Shown here in pieces: positions 26,812 to 37,338 of a DNA stretch of 64,000 nucleotides. Below the pieces are notes generated by a model, which worked only from the letters and a program-made list of their open reading frames with translations, ran no database searches and was not told the origin of the DNA. The position numbers were made by a program, and so were the translations under genes. Numbering within the stretch: the first letter of the stretch is position 1; the number at the start of each line of letters is the position of its first letter. Origin of the DNA: Gallionellaceae bacterium (GTDB taxonomy: Bacteria > Pseudomonadota > Gammaproteobacteria > Burkholderiales > Thiobacillaceae); contig JAQTLU010000002.1 in the NCBI GenBank assembly GCA_028714735.1, positions 124,001 through 188,000 on the forward strand, written 5' to 3'.

Positions 26812-29127
26812 ATGCCAGTAGTCACCATTGACGACAAGCAGATCGAAGTCGCCGCCGGCAGCACCGTCATGGATGCCGCCCGCGAGGCCGGCATCTACAT
26901 CCCGCACTTCTGCTACCACAAGAAGCTCAGCATCGCCGCCAGCTGCCGGATGTGCCTGGTCGAGGTGGACAAGGTGGCCAAGCCGCTGCCGGCCTGCGCC
27001 ACGCCGGTCACCGAGGGCATGGTCGTGCGCAGCCATTCCGAGCGGGCGGTCGAGGCCCAGAAGGGGGTGATGGAGTTCCTCCTGATCAACCACCCGCTCG
27101 ATTGCCCGGTCTGCGACCAGGGCGGCGACTGCCTGCTCCAGGACATCGCCATGGGTTACGGCGGCGTCGCCTCGCGCTACGCCGAACCCAAGCGCGTGGT
27201 CACTGAAAAAGATCTTGGCCCGCTGGTCGCCACCGACATGACCCGCTGCATCCATTGCAGCCGCTGCGTACGCTTCGGCCAGGAGATCGCCGGCCTGATG
27301 GAACTGGGCATGCCCGGTCGCGGCGAACACACCGAAGTGATGCCGTTCCTGGCCCACCAGGTCACCTCCGAACTGTCCGGCAACGTCATCGACCTGTGCC
27401 CGGTCGGCGCCCTGACCTCGAAGCCGTTCCGCTTCAACGCCCGGCCCTGGGAGCTGTCCCGGCGCAGGACCGTCGGTCCGCACGACGGCCTCGGCGCCAA
27501 CCTGGCCATCCACGTCAAGGGCAACCGGGTCTACCGCGCCACCCCGGTCGACAACGAGGCCGTCAACGAATGCTGGCTGGCCGACCGCGACCGCTATTCC
27601 TACGAAGCGATCAACTCCGACGAGCGCCTGCTGACGGCCATGGTCAAGGACGGCGGCCAGTGGCTGGCGGTCGACTGGCGCCAGGCCCTGGCCCAGGCGG
27701 CCGGCGCCCTCAAGGTGATCCGCGACACGCACGGCGGCAACGCCGTCGGCTTCATCGCCTCGCCGCGCCAGACCGTCGAGGAACTGCACCTGTTCCAGAA
27801 ACTGGCCCGGGCGCTGGGCTGCGAGAACATCGACAGCCGGATCGACCGTGCCGACTTTGCCGGCCAGCGCGACGGCGTCGAATGGCTGGGCATGCCGGTG
27901 GCGGACCTGAACGGCCTCGACCGCGTCCTCCTGGTCGGCTCGACCGTACGCAAGGAACAGCCCCTGATCGCCCAGCGCCTGCGCCAGGCGGTCAAGCAGG
28001 GCGCCCAGTTGAACGTGGTGCACGTGGCCGACGACGACCTGCTCTGCCGGGTCGCCAACAAGCTGATCGCCCGGCCGTCCGGCCTGGTCGAGGCCCTGGC
28101 CCAGGTGGCCAAGGCGGTCGGCGCCGAGGTCGAGGGCCTCGGCACGGTCGTGGTCTCCGAGGCTGCCCAGGCCCTGGCCGCCAGCCTGAAGTCGGGCGAG
28201 AAGAAGGCCGTGCTGCTGGGCGCCGTCGCGCAACAGCATCCGGCCGCCGCCGAACTGCACAGCCTGGCCCAGGCGATTGCCCGGGCCACCGGTGCGACCC
28301 TGGGCTTCCTGGCCGATGCCGCCAATCAGGTTGGCGCCGGCGCAGTCGGCTGCCGGCCCGGGCAGGGCGGCAGCAACGCCGCGGCGATGTTCGCCGAGCC
28401 GAAGAAGGCCTATGTCATCCTCGGCGCCGAGCCGGAACTGGAGGCCTGGGACGCCGCCCGGGCGCATGATGCCCTGGCGGCCGCCGAGCTGGTCATCGTG
28501 ATGTCGCCGTTCCTGGGCCACGGCAGCGATTACGCCCACGTCATGCTGCCGATTGCCGCGTATGCGGAGACCGCCGGCAGCTATGTCAGCATGGAAGGCC
28601 GCCTGCAATCCTTCAACGCCGTGGTGCCGCCGCAAGGCGAGGCCCGTCCGGCCTGGAAGGTGCTGCGCGTGCTGGGCAACCAGTTCGACCTGGCCGGCTT
28701 CGGCCAGGACAGCGTCGGGCAGGTGCTGGCCGAGGCCCTGCCCGAAGGCGAGGCCACGGTGCGCGCCCGGCTCGGCAACGGCATCGCCGGCGTCGCCGTG
28801 GCGCACCTGCATGCCGGTGCCGGCATCGAGCGCCTGGGCGAGACGCCGATCTACCAGCTGGATGCCTACACCCGCCGCGCCCCGGCCCTGCAGGCTACCG
28901 CCGACGGCCAGGCCGGCCAGGCCGCCGCCGCCAGCGGGGTCCTGATCGCCCGCCTGGGCCTGGCCGAGGACAAGCCGGTCAAGGTCAGGCACAACGGCGC
29001 CGAAACCGTGCTCAAGCTGGTGCGCGACGATACCCTGCCCGACAACGTGGTCCGGGTCGCCGGCAGCCTGGCCGCCGCCAGCCGCCTCGGCCCGCGTTAC
29101 GGCGAAATCAGCCTGGAGAAGATGTGA
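26812..29127 (+). CDS. nuoG: NADH-quinone oxidoreductase subunit G
   Basis: NuoG, 771 residues, carries several Fe-S clusters of the peripheral arm. The [2Fe-2S] N1b ligands lie in [15 protein letters not shown] (about 34-48) and PACAT; the His/Cys-ligated N5 in [14 protein letters not shown] (about 97); N4 in CIHCSRC (about 147) with [11 protein letters not shown] molybdopterin-oxidoreductase-like domain follows but without catalytic function. The C-terminal 150 residues are Ala-rich. Starts one base after nuoF; its stop overlaps nuoH. Confidence 0.97.
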   Translation: MPVVTIDDKQIEVAAGSTVMDAAREAGIYIPHFCYHKKLSIAASCRMCLVEVDKVAKPLPACATPVTEGMVVRSHSERAVEAQKGVMEFLLINHPLDCPVCDQGGDCLLQDIAMGYGGVASRYAEPKRVVTEKDLGPLVATDMTRCIHCSRCVRFGQEIAGLMELGMPGRGEHTEVMPFLAHQVTSELSGNVIDLCPVGALTSKPFRFNARPWELSRRRTVGPHDGLGANLAIHVKGNRVYRATPVDNEAVNECWLADRDRYSYEAINSDERLLTAMVKDGGQWLAVDWRQALAQAAGALKVIRDTHGGNAVGFIASPRQTVEELHLFQKLARALGCENIDSRIDRADFAGQRDGVEWLGMPVADLNGLDRVLLVGSTVRKEQPLIAQRLRQAVKQGAQLNVVHVADDDLLCRVANKLIARPSGLVEALAQVAKAVGAEVEGLGTVVVSEAAQALAASLKSGEKKAVLLGAVAQQHPAAAELHSLAQAIARATGATLGFLADAANQVGAGAVGCRPGQGGSNAAAMFAEPKKAYVILGAEPELEAWDAARAHDALAAAELVIVMSPFLGHGSDYAHVMLPIAAYAETAGSYVSMEGRLQSFNAVVPPQGEARPAWKVLRVLGNQFDLAGFGQDSVGQVLAEALPEGEATVRARLGNGIAGVAVAHLHAGAGIERLGETPIYQLDAYTRRAPALQATADGQAGQAAAASGVLIARLGLAEDKPVKVRHNGAETVLKLVRDDTLPDNVVRVAGSLAAASRLGPRYGEISLEKM

Positions 29128-30158
29128 TGGAATGGTTCCAGGAGTTACTTGGTCCGGCCTGGCTGCCGGTCTGGACGCTGGTCAAGATCATCGTCATCGT
29201 GCTGCCGCTGCTGATCGCAGTGGCCTACCTGACCTACGCCGAGCGCAAGATCATCGGCTACATGCAGATCCGCATCGGTCCCAACCGGGTCGGCTTCTTC
29301 GGTTACCGGCTGGTCGGCCTGGGCCAGCCCATCGCCGACGCGGTCAAGCTGATGACCAAGGAAATCCTGTTGCCGACCGGAGCCAACAAGAGCCTGTTCC
29401 TGGTCGGGCCGGTCCTGGCCATCGCACCTGCCCTGGCAGCCTGGGCGGTGGTGCCGTTCACCGATCACCTGGTCCTGGCCAACGTCAACGCCAGCCTGCT
29501 CTACATCATGGCCATCACCTCGATGGGCGTGTACGGCGTGGTGGTGGCGGGTTGGGCCTCCAACTCCAAGTACGCCCTGCTCGGCGCCCTGCGTTCGGCC
29601 GCCCAGATCGTCTCCTATGAGATCGCCATGGGCTTCGCCCTGGTCGGCGTGCTGATGAGCGCGCAGAGCCTGAACCTGGTCGAGATCGTCCAGCACCAGT
29701 CCGGCGGTTTCTGGCAGTGGTACTGGCTGCCGCTGTTCCCGCTCTTCATCGTCTACCTGATCGCCGGCGTGGCCGAGACCAACCGGGCGCCGTTCGACGT
29801 CGCCGAGGGCGAGTCGGAGATCGTCGCCGGCTTCCACGTCGACTACTCCGGCATGGCCTTCGCGGTGTTCTTCCTGGCCGAGTACGCCAACATGATCCTG
29901 GTCGCCGCGCTGACCTCGATCCTGTTCCTGGGCGGCTGGCTGTCGCCGGTGCCGTTCCTGCCCGACGGCTTCTTCTGGATCGCGGCGAAGATCAGCTTCG
30001 TGCTGTTCCTGTTCCTCTGGTTCCGTGCCACCTTCCCGCGCTACCGCTACGACCAGATCATGCGCCTGGGCTGGAAGGTGTTCATCCCGGTCACCCTGGT
30101 CTGGATCCTGGTGGTGGGCGCCTTCATGCAGACCCCGCTGGGTTACCTGTTCCACTAA
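29127..30158 (+). CDS. nuoH: NADH-quinone oxidoreductase subunit H
   Basis: NuoH, 343 residues, the membrane subunit that joins the quinone tunnel to the ion pumps. About eight spans. Conserved strings: [24 protein letters not shown] near residue 32, [14 protein letters not shown], and the acidic loop [29 protein letters not shown] use ATG 29127, which shares its A with the nuoG stop; a GTG three bases earlier is also possible. nuoI follows after 10 bases. Confidence 0.97.
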   Translation: MEWFQELLGPAWLPVWTLVKIIVIVLPLLIAVAYLTYAERKIIGYMQIRIGPNRVGFFGYRLVGLGQPIADAVKLMTKEILLPTGANKSLFLVGPVLAIAPALAAWAVVPFTDHLVLANVNASLLYIMAITSMGVYGVVVAGWASNSKYALLGALRSAAQIVSYEIAMGFALVGVLMSAQSLNLVEIVQHQSGGFWQWYWLPLFPLFIVYLIAGVAETNRAPFDVAEGESEIVAGFHVDYSGMAFAVFFLAEYANMILVAALTSILFLGGWLSPVPFLPDGFFWIAAKISFVLFLFLWFRATFPRYRYDQIMRLGWKVFIPVTLVWILVVGAFMQTPLGYLFH

Positions 30159-30168
30159 GGGGGCGAAA

Positions 30169-30660
30169 GTGCTGAACGAGATCAAGTACTTCTTCAAGAC
30201 CTTCCTCCTGATCGAGCTGCTCCAGGGCATGGCGGTCACCTGGCGCCACATGTGGGCACCCAAGATCACCATCCAGTATCCCGACGAGCGGACGCCGCAG
30301 TCGCCGCGCTTCCGCGGCCTGCACGCCCTGCGCCGGTATCCAAGCGGCGAGGAGCGCTGCATCGCCTGCAAGTTGTGCGAGGCGGTCTGCCCGGCCATGG
30401 CGATCACCATCGAGTCGGCCGAACGCGACGACGGCACCCGGCGCACCACCCGCTACGACATCGACCTGACCAAGTGCATCTTCTGCGGCTTCTGCGAAGA
30501 GGCCTGCCCGGTCGACGCCATCGTCGAGACCCGCATCTTCGATTACCACGGCGAGAAGCGGGGCGACCTCTATTACACCAAGGACATGCTCCTGGCGGTG
30601 GGCGACAAGCATGCGGCCCAGATTGCCCAGGACAAGGCCGACGACGCCCCCTACCGATGA
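30169..30660 (+). CDS. nuoI: NADH-quinone oxidoreductase subunit I (GTG start)
   Basis: NuoI, 163 residues, carries clusters N6a and N6b that pass electrons to NuoB. Two full [4Fe-4S] motifs: [12 protein letters not shown] (about 63) and [12 protein letters not shown] (about 104). The N-terminal amphipathic helix [17 protein letters not shown] fits the family, and that decides the start: GTG at 30169 with AAGGGGGCG upstream. The stop is followed by nuoJ 27 bases later. Confidence 0.96.
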   Translation: MLNEIKYFFKTFLLIELLQGMAVTWRHMWAPKITIQYPDERTPQSPRFRGLHALRRYPSGEERCIACKLCEAVCPAMAITIESAERDDGTRRTTRYDIDLTKCIFCGFCEEACPVDAIVETRIFDYHGEKRGDLYYTKDMLLAVGDKHAAQIAQDKADDAPYR

Positions 30661-30687
30661 TCAACATGGCCCGCTAACGGACACGAC

Positions 30688-31305
30688 ATGGATTTCGCCA
30701 GCCTCGTTTTCTACTTCCTCGCCGCCATCCTGCTCCTATCCGGGCTGCGTGTGGTCACCGCCAAGAACCCCGTGCATGCCGCGCTGGCCCTGGTGCTGGC
30801 CTTCTTCACCGCGGCCGGCATCTGGATGCTGCTGGAGGCCGAGTTCCTGGCCATCACCCTGGTGCTGGTCTACGTCGGCGCGGTGATGGTGCTGTTCATC
30901 TTCGTGGTCATGATGCTCGACATCAACATCGAGCAGATGCGCCAGGGCTTCTGGGATTACCTGCCGATCGCCGCCCTGGTGGCCGGTCTGATGGCGGTGG
31001 AGATGACCATCGTGGTCGGCGGCGACCGCTTCGGCCTGACCGCGCCGGCGCCGAAACCGGCCGATTTCAGCAACACCAAGGAACTCGGCCTGCTGCTCTA
31101 CACCGACTACGTCTATGCCTTCGAACTCGCCGCGGTGATCCTGCTGGTGGCCATCGTCGCCGCCATCGCCCTGACCCTGCGCCGGCGGCCCAACCGCAAG
31201 GTCATCGACGTCGGCTGGCAGGTCCGCCAGACCGCCAAGGGACACATCCGCATGGTCAACCTGAAGCCCCAGAGGCCTGAATACAAAACGGAGGACGACG
31301 AATGA
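30688..31305 (+). CDS. nuoJ: NADH-quinone oxidoreductase subunit J
   Basis: NuoJ, 205 residues, a membrane subunit with five spans near the quinone end of the membrane arm. Family strings are [50 protein letters not shown] (about 26-75), with the conserved Gly/Glu positions of the pi-bulge helix. The soluble tail is short. Its stop overlaps the start of a 22-codon frame (ATGA) that leads to nuoK. Confidence 0.96.
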   Translation: MDFASLVFYFLAAILLLSGLRVVTAKNPVHAALALVLAFFTAAGIWMLLEAEFLAITLVLVYVGAVMVLFIFVVMMLDINIEQMRQGFWDYLPIAALVAGLMAVEMTIVVGGDRFGLTAPAPKPADFSNTKELGLLLYTDYVYAFELAAVILLVAIVAAIALTLRRRPNRKVIDVGWQVRQTAKGHIRMVNLKPQRPEYKTEDDE

Positions 31306-31370
31306 CATCCTTCGTTCAATCCGGTCCGATGGGGCTACGGCATCAATACAAAGAGGGAAACGACGCATGA
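31302..31370 (+). CDS. Bridging 22-codon ORF between nuoJ and nuoK
   Basis: ATG 31302 overlaps the nuoJ stop (ATGA) and its own TGA (31368-31370) overlaps the nuoK ATG at 31367 (ATGA again). The peptide [22 protein letters not shown] matches nothing known. GGAGG in the end of nuoJ could serve as ribosome site. It fills the only sizeable gap in this part of the operon; it may carry ribosomes across to nuoK or be a leftover. Confidence 0.35.
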   Translation: MTSFVQSGPMGLRHQYKEGNDA

Positions 31371-31672
31371 TCGGCCTCGACCACTACCTGATCCTGGGTT
31401 CCATCCTGTTCGCCATCGGCGTGCTGGGCATCTTCCTGAACCGGAAGAACGTCATCATCCTGCTGATGGCCATCGAACTGATGCTGCTGGCGGTGAACAC
31501 CAACTTCATCGCCTTCTCGCACTACCTCGACGACACCGCCGGGCAGATCTTCGTGTTCTTCATCCTTACCGTGGCCGCCGCCGAGTCCGCCATCGGTCTG
31601 GCCATCCTGGTAGTGCTGTTCCGCAACCTGCGCAGCATCAACGTCGACGACCTCGACAGCCTGAAGGGTTAA
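31367..31672 (+). CDS. nuoK: NADH-quinone oxidoreductase subunit K
   Basis: NuoK, 101 residues, the MrpC-like membrane subunit of complex I with three spans. Conserved membrane glutamates are visible in [17 protein letters not shown] (about residue 36) and [14 protein letters not shown] (about 72), which take part in proton transfer. AGAGGGAA is just before the ATG. Normal length; nuoL follows after 3 bases. Confidence 0.97.
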   Translation: MIGLDHYLILGSILFAIGVLGIFLNRKNVIILLMAIELMLLAVNTNFIAFSHYLDDTAGQIFVFFILTVAAAESAIGLAILVVLFRNLRSINVDDLDSLKG

Positions 31673-31675
31673 GCG

Positions 31676-33691
31676 ATGGACATGAAAACCCTCTACCTCG
31701 TCGTGCCCCTGGCCCCGCTGGCCGGCGCCGTCATCGCCGGCCTGTTCGGCAGGCAGATCGGCCGCATCGGCGCCCATGTCGTCACCATCCTGGGTGTGCT
31801 GGTGTCCTTCCTGGTCTCCCTGGTCATCTTCCAGGACGTCCTCGCCGGGCATACCTGGAACGGCGCCATCTACACCTGGCTGACCAGCGGCAACGTCAGC
31901 ATGGAGGTCGGCTTCCTGGTCGACCGCCTGACTACCGTGATGATGCTGGTGGTGACCTTCGTGTCGCTCTGCGTGCATATCTACACCATCGGCTACATGT
32001 CGGACGACCCTGGCTACCAGCGCTTCTTCAGCTACATCTCGCTGTTCACCTTCTCGATGCTGATGTTGGTGATGAGCAACAACTTCCTGCAGCTGTTCTT
32101 CGGCTGGGAGGCGGTCGGCCTGGTGTCCTACCTGCTGATCGGTTTCTGGTACACCCGTGACACCGCCATCTACGCCAACCTGAAGGCCTTCCTGGTCAAC
32201 CGCGTGGGCGACTTCGGCTTCCTGCTCGGCATCGGCCTGGTCCTGGCCCATTTCGGCAGCCTCGACTACGCCACCGTGTTCCAGGCCGCGCCCGATATGG
32301 CCAGCCATACCATCTCGCTGATCAATGGCCAGACCTGGTCGCTGATGACGGTGATCTGCATCCTGTTGTTCATCGGCGCCATGGGCAAGTCGGCCCAGTT
32401 CCCGCTGCACGTCTGGCTGCCCGACTCGATGGAAGGCCCGACCCCGATTTCGGCCCTGATCCACGCCGCCACCATGGTCACCGCCGGCATCTTCATGGTG
32501 GCCCGGATGTCGCCCCTGTTCGAGCTGTCCGACACGGCGTTGTCCTTCGTCATGGTCATCGGTGCCATCACCGCCCTGTTCATGGGCTTCCTGGGCATGA
32601 TCCAGAACGACATCAAGCGGGTGATCGCCTATTCGACCCTGTCCCAGCTCGGCTACATGACCGTGGCCCTGGGCGCCTCGGCCTACTCGGTGGCGATCTT
32701 CCACCTGATGACCCACGCCTTCTTCAAGGCCCTGCTGTTCCTGGCCGCCGGCTCGGTGATCATCGGCATGCACCACGACCAGGACATCCGCAACATGGGC
32801 GGCCTGCGCAAGTACATGCCGATCACCTGGATCACCCTGCTGATCGGCTCCCTGGCCCTGATCGGCACGCCCGGCATGTCCGGTTTCTATTCCAAGGACT
32901 CGATCATCGAGGCGGTGCACGCCTCGCACCTGTGGGGGGCCGGCTTCGCCGCCTTCGCCGTGACTGCCGGGGTGTTCGTCACTGCCTTCTACTCGTTCCG
33001 GATGTACTTCATGGTCTTCCACGGCAAGGAGCGCTTCCATCACGCCCATGCCGGGCACGACCAGGAGGCGGACAAGAACGGCGACGTCCACGGCCACCAC
33101 CATGGCGGCCACAGCATGCCGCACGAGTCGCCCTGGGTGGTCTGGCTGCCCCTGGTGCTGCTCGCCATCCCGTCCATCTACACCGGTTGGATCTACATCG
33201 AGCCGATGCTCTACGGCGACTTCTTCGGCTCCGCCATCTACATCGACAGCGCCGCCCACCCGGCCATGGAGGAACTCAAGGCCGAGTTCCACGGCGCCGG
33301 CCCCATGGCCCTGCATGCCCTCGCGACCCTGCCGTTCTGGCTCGCCGCCGCCGGCGTGGCGACCGCCTATTTCCTCTACATGGTCCGACGCGACCTGCCG
33401 CAGAAGATCCGCGAGAAGGCGGGCATCCTGTACACCATCCTGGACGAGAAATACGGCTTCGACCGTTTCAACGACTGGTTCTTCGCCGGCGGCGCCCGCC
33501 TGATCGGCGGCAAGCTGTGGCGCTGGGGCGACGTGGCGGCCATCGACGGCATTATGGTCAACGGCTCGGCGCGCCTGATCGGTCGCATCGCCGCCGTGGT
33601 GCGCCACCTCCAGTCCGGCTACATCTACCACTATGCCTTCGCCATGATCATCGGCGTGGCGCTGCTGGCGACCTGGTTCGTCCAGCTTTAA
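31676..33691 (+). CDS. nuoL: NADH-quinone oxidoreductase subunit L
   Basis: NuoL, 671 residues, the distal antiporter-like proton pump of complex I with its long lateral helix. The Mrp-type core reads FFGWEAVGLVSYLLIGFW (about 140), GAMGKSAQFPLHVWLPDSMEGPTP-like sequence at about 235, and the conserved Lys/His helices ALIHAATMVTAGIF and MTHAFFKALLFLAAG. A His-rich loop (GHHHGGHSM, about 470) is present, as in many homologues. A second ATG six bases on is also possible. Confidence 0.97.
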   Translation: MDMKTLYLVVPLAPLAGAVIAGLFGRQIGRIGAHVVTILGVLVSFLVSLVIFQDVLAGHTWNGAIYTWLTSGNVSMEVGFLVDRLTTVMMLVVTFVSLCVHIYTIGYMSDDPGYQRFFSYISLFTFSMLMLVMSNNFLQLFFGWEAVGLVSYLLIGFWYTRDTAIYANLKAFLVNRVGDFGFLLGIGLVLAHFGSLDYATVFQAAPDMASHTISLINGQTWSLMTVICILLFIGAMGKSAQFPLHVWLPDSMEGPTPISALIHAATMVTAGIFMVARMSPLFELSDTALSFVMVIGAITALFMGFLGMIQNDIKRVIAYSTLSQLGYMTVALGASAYSVAIFHLMTHAFFKALLFLAAGSVIIGMHHDQDIRNMGGLRKYMPITWITLLIGSLALIGTPGMSGFYSKDSIIEAVHASHLWGAGFAAFAVTAGVFVTAFYSFRMYFMVFHGKERFHHAHAGHDQEADKNGDVHGHHHGGHSMPHESPWVVWLPLVLLAIPSIYTGWIYIEPMLYGDFFGSAIYIDSAAHPAMEELKAEFHGAGPMALHALATLPFWLAAAGVATAYFLYMVRRDLPQKIREKAGILYTILDEKYGFDRFNDWFFAGGARLIGGKLWRWGDVAAIDGIMVNGSARLIGRIAAVVRHLQSGYIYHYAFAMIIGVALLATWFVQL

Positions 33692-33710
33692 GCGAAAAAC
33701 GGGATACACG

Positions 33711-35201
33711 ATGATTGAAGGGATTGGATATTTAAGCCTGACCATCTGGGTGCCCATCGTGGCGGGTCTGCTCATCCTGATGACCGGCGACGACCGCAAC
33801 GCCAGCGGCCAGCGCACCCTGGCCCTGGTCGGTTCGGTACTCGGACTGCTGGTGTCGCTGCCGCTCTGGTCCGGCTTCGACAGCGGCAGCGCCGAGATCC
33901 AGTTCAACGAGATCGCCGAGTGGATACCGGCCTTCAACATCTGGTACCACCTCGGCGTCGACGGCATCTCGATGCCGTTCATCCTGCTCAACAGCTTCAC
34001 CACCGTGCTGGTGGTCCTGGCCGGCTGGCAGGTGATCAAGACCCGGATCGGCCAGTACATGGCCGCCTTCCTGATCCAGTCCGGCCTGATCAACGGCGTC
34101 TTCGCCGCCCTCGACGGCGTGCTGTTCTACGTCTTCTTCGAGGCCATGCTGATCCCGCTCTACCTGATCATCGGCATGTGGGGCGGCCCGAACCGGGTCT
34201 ACGCGGCAATCAAGTTCTTCCTCTACACCCTGCTCGGCTCGCTGATGATGCTGGTGGCGATGATCTACCTGTTCTTCGTCAGCGGCGGCAGCTTCGAGAT
34301 CCTGGAATGGCACCGGGTCGGCCTCACCATGACGGCGCAGATACTGCTGTTCGTGGCCTTTTTCTTCGCCTTCGCGGTCAAGGTGCCGATGTGGCCGGTG
34401 CATACCTGGTTGCCGGATGCCCACGTCGAGGCGCCCACCGGCGGCTCGGTGGTGCTGGCGGCGATCACCCTGAAGGTCGGCGCCTACGGTTTCCTGAGGT
34501 TCACCCTGCCGATCGTGCCGGATGCCGCCCACGAGCTGACCTGGCTGATCGTCGCGCTGTCCCTGATCGCCGTGGTCTACATCGGCCTGGTCGCCCTGGT
34601 CCAGTCGGACATGAAGAAGCTGATCGCCTATTCCTCGATCGCCCACATGGGTTTCGTCACCCTGGGCTTCTTCCTGTTCAACCCGCTCGGCGTCGAGGGC
34701 GGCCTGGTCCAGATGATCTCGCACGGCTTCGTTTCCGCCGCGCTGTTTCTCTGCATCGGCGTCATGTACGACCGCATGCATTCGCGCCAGATCGCCGACT
34801 ACGGCGGCGTGGCCAACACCATGCCCAAGTTCGCCGCCCTGTTCATGCTGTTCGCCATGGCCAACTCGGGTCTGCCCGGCACCTCCGGCTTCGTCGGCGA
34901 GTTCATGGTCGTGCTGGGCGCCGTGCAGGTGAACTTCTGGTGGGCCGCCGCCGCCGCGCTGACCCTGATCTTCGGCGCCGCCTACACCCTGTGGATGTAC
35001 AAGCGGGTGATCTTCGGCAAGGTGGCCAACGAGCACGTGGCCGACCTGAAGGACATCGACGGCAGGGAGTTCCTGGTCCTGGCGGTCCTTGCCGTGGCGG
35101 TTCTGGCCATGGGCCTGTATCCGCTGCCGGTCACCGACGTGATGCACGCCTCCGTCAACAACCTGCTTGAGCACGTCGCTCACAGCAAACTCGTGTACTG
35201 A
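33711..35201 (+). CDS. nuoM: NADH-quinone oxidoreductase subunit M
   Basis: NuoM, 496 residues, antiporter-like proton-pumping subunit with about 14 spans. Core strings: FFEAMLIPLYLIIGMWGG (the conserved Glu, about 144), KVPMWPVHTWLPDAHVEAPT (conserved Lys, about 224), and LVQSDMKKLIAYSSIAHMGFV. The C-terminal part has the usual hydrophobic helices. nuoN starts 11 bases later. The preceding 19 bases after nuoL carry a weak ribosome site. Confidence 0.97.
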   Translation: MIEGIGYLSLTIWVPIVAGLLILMTGDDRNASGQRTLALVGSVLGLLVSLPLWSGFDSGSAEIQFNEIAEWIPAFNIWYHLGVDGISMPFILLNSFTTVLVVLAGWQVIKTRIGQYMAAFLIQSGLINGVFAALDGVLFYVFFEAMLIPLYLIIGMWGGPNRVYAAIKFFLYTLLGSLMMLVAMIYLFFVSGGSFEILEWHRVGLTMTAQILLFVAFFFAFAVKVPMWPVHTWLPDAHVEAPTGGSVVLAAITLKVGAYGFLRFTLPIVPDAAHELTWLIVALSLIAVVYIGLVALVQSDMKKLIAYSSIAHMGFVTLGFFLFNPLGVEGGLVQMISHGFVSAALFLCIGVMYDRMHSRQIADYGGVANTMPKFAALFMLFAMANSGLPGTSGFVGEFMVVLGAVQVNFWWAAAAALTLIFGAAYTLWMYKRVIFGKVANEHVADLKDIDGREFLVLAVLAVAVLAMGLYPLPVTDVMHASVNNLLEHVAHSKLVY

Positions 35202-35212
35202 GCGCCTAGGCC

Positions 35213-36661
35213 ATGACTCCTCCCCCGTCCGACTTCATCATTGCCCTGCCGGAAATCAGCCTGCTGATCGTCGCCTGTCTGGTCCTGCTGATCGAAGCCT
35301 ACAGCCAGTCCAAGGTGGCCGCCTACCTGACGACGATACTGGGCCTGCTGTTGACCAGCGTCCTGATCGTTTTCGCCGGCTCGGCCGATATCCAGTTCGC
35401 CTTCGGTGGTCTCTACATCAACGATGCCATGGGCGTCACGCTCAAGCTGCTGACCTGTTTTGCCGCCATCATGGCGGTGATCTATTCGCGCCAGTACCTG
35501 GCCGACCGGGGCATGCTCGGCGGCGATTACCTGTCGCTGCTGCTGTTCGCCGTGCTGGGCATGATGGTGATGATCTCGGCGGCCCATTTCCTGTCCCTTT
35601 ACCTCGGCCTGGAACTGCTCTCGCTGTCGCTCTACGCCATGGTGGCCCTGCGTCGCGACGATGTTCGCGCCTCCGAGGCGGCGATGAAATACTTCGTCCT
35701 CGGCGCCCTGGCCTCCGGCCTCCTGCTGTACGGCATGTCGCTGCTCTACGGCCTGTCCGGCTCGCTCGAACTGGGCCGCGTCGCCGAGACGATCAACTAC
35801 GGCGTCAAGAGCGAGATGGTCCTGGTGTTCGCCCTGGTCTTCGTGGTCGCCGGGCTCGGCTTCAAGCTCGGCGCCGCGCCGTTCCACATGTGGATACCCG
35901 ACGTCTACCAGGGCGCCCCCACGGCGGTGACCCTGTTCGTCGGTTCGGCGCCCAAGCTGGCCGCCTTCGCCTTCGCCATGCGCCTGCTGGTCGACGGCCT
36001 CCAGCCGGCCCACGGCGACTGGCAGCAGATGCTGGCGGTGATGGCGGTGGCCTCGTTGGCGATCGGCAACCTGGCCGCCATCATGCAGACCAACATCAAG
36101 CGCATGCTGGCCTATTCGACCATCTCGCACATGGGCTTCCTGTTGCTCGGCATCATGAGCGGCAGCCTGGCCGGCTATTCCGCCGCGATGTTCTATGCCG
36201 TGACCTACGTGCTGATGAGTCTGGGCAGCTTCGGCATGGTGACCTACATGTCGCGCGCCGGGGTCGAGGCCGAGGAACTGGACGACTACAAGGGCCTCAA
36301 TTCCAAACACCCCTGGCTGGCCGCCGTGATGGGCATGATCATGCTGTCGATGGCCGGCCTGCCGCCCTTCGTCGGCTTCTATGCCAAGCTGACCGTGCTG
36401 CAGTCGCTGGTCGGCGCCGGCTGGCTCTGGCTGGCCCTGGTCGCCGTGTTCTTCTCGCTGATCGGCGCCTACTACTACCTGCGCATCGTCAAGTTGATGT
36501 ACTTCGATGCCCCGGCAAGCAGTGAAACCATCCCGGTCAGCCATGCCGGCGACGCCCGCATGCTGCTTTCCGCCAACGGCCTGGCCATTCTACTGCTGGG
36601 CATCCTGCCCCAGCCGCTGATGACGCTCTGCGCCTATTCGATCCAGATGTCACTCCGCTGA
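35213..36661 (+). CDS. nuoN: NADH-quinone oxidoreductase subunit N
   Basis: NuoN, 482 residues, third antiporter-like pump and last gene of the operon. Core strings: YLGLELLSLSLYAMVALRRDD (about 134), FKLGAAPFHMWIPDVYQGAPT (conserved Lys, about 221), and IKRMLAYSTISHMGFLL. A Glu to Lys type exchange between subunits cannot be judged by eye. The operon is thus complete, A to N, all on one strand. A Pal-like lipoprotein gene follows after 17 bases. Confidence 0.97.
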   Translation: MTPPPSDFIIALPEISLLIVACLVLLIEAYSQSKVAAYLTTILGLLLTSVLIVFAGSADIQFAFGGLYINDAMGVTLKLLTCFAAIMAVIYSRQYLADRGMLGGDYLSLLLFAVLGMMVMISAAHFLSLYLGLELLSLSLYAMVALRRDDVRASEAAMKYFVLGALASGLLLYGMSLLYGLSGSLELGRVAETINYGVKSEMVLVFALVFVVAGLGFKLGAAPFHMWIPDVYQGAPTAVTLFVGSAPKLAAFAFAMRLLVDGLQPAHGDWQQMLAVMAVASLAIGNLAAIMQTNIKRMLAYSTISHMGFLLLGIMSGSLAGYSAAMFYAVTYVLMSLGSFGMVTYMSRAGVEAEELDDYKGLNSKHPWLAAVMGMIMLSMAGLPPFVGFYAKLTVLQSLVGAGWLWLALVAVFFSLIGAYYYLRIVKLMYFDAPASSETIPVSHAGDARMLLSANGLAILLLGILPQPLMTLCAYSIQMSLR

Positions 36662-36678
36662 TCCGAGGTCCTGCCCCC

Positions 36679-37293
36679 ATGCGCGCCTACCTGATGTTTG
36701 CCATCCTGTGCCCGGTATTGCTGAGCGCCTGCGCCTCCACGCGCGAGTTTCAGTCCAGCAGCAGCCAGCAGGAATTCCAGCCCGGGCCGTTGAAGGTGGC
36801 TCCCGAGTTGTACGGCCGGCATCCCTTGCCCGCCGTTGCGGCCGAGCCGTCTCCGACCCTGCCGCCGGTGGTTGCCGCGGCCCCGGCAGTGGCTCCGGTC
36901 GCCGCTGCGCCGGCCTCCGCGTCGTTGCTGACTTCCAAGGACCTGACGGCACATCTGCGTTCCGAACGCAGTTTCTACTTCGATCTCGACAAGTCCGACC
37001 TCAAGGCCGACTACGATCCGGTCCTGAAGGCCCATGCCAGCTATCTGGCGGAACATCCCGAGGCGCGCGTGCGCATCGAAGGCCATGCCGACGAGCGCGG
37101 CAGTCTGGATTACAACCGGCGCCTGGGTCTCAAGCGGGCGAAAATCGTCCGCGCCGAGTTGCTCGAACGCGGCGCCCCGGACGCTCAGGTCGACGTGAAG
37201 TCCTACGGCAAGACCAAGCCCAAGCTGAAGGGCCACGACGAGGAGTCCTGGGCGGAAAACCGCCGTGCCGACGTCATCTACGAGTCGGAATAG
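36679..37293 (+). CDS. OmpA/Pal-family outer-membrane lipoprotein
   Basis: A 204-residue lipoprotein. The signal peptide ends in lipobox LLSAC (Cys at about residue 16), followed by a low-complexity Pro/Ala linker to about residue 85, and a C-terminal OmpA-like peptidoglycan-binding domain: SFYFDLDKSDLKADY, RIEGHADERGSLDYNRRLGLKRA (with the Asp and Arg that bind diaminopimelate) and ENRRADVIYE. It looks like Pal but is not beside tolAB, so I do not call it pal. It ends close to the convergent LysR gene. Confidence 0.85.
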   Translation: MRAYLMFAILCPVLLSACASTREFQSSSSQQEFQPGPLKVAPELYGRHPLPAVAAEPSPTLPPVVAAAPAVAPVAAAPASASLLTSKDLTAHLRSERSFYFDLDKSDLKADYDPVLKAHASYLAEHPEARVRIEGHADERGSLDYNRRLGLKRAKIVRAELLERGAPDAQVDVKSYGKTKPKLKGHDEESWAENRRADVIYESE

Positions 37294-37338
37294 CCTGGGC
37301 CAGCGCAGGCTTGCCGCCGCAGCGCGGCCGGCCTGCGG

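Noticed and set aside
31343-34093. A 916-codon minus-strand frame across nuoK and nuoL
   Set aside because: Antisense shadow of membrane proteins, dominated by His, Asp, Gln and Glu; it spans two real genes and the start of a third.
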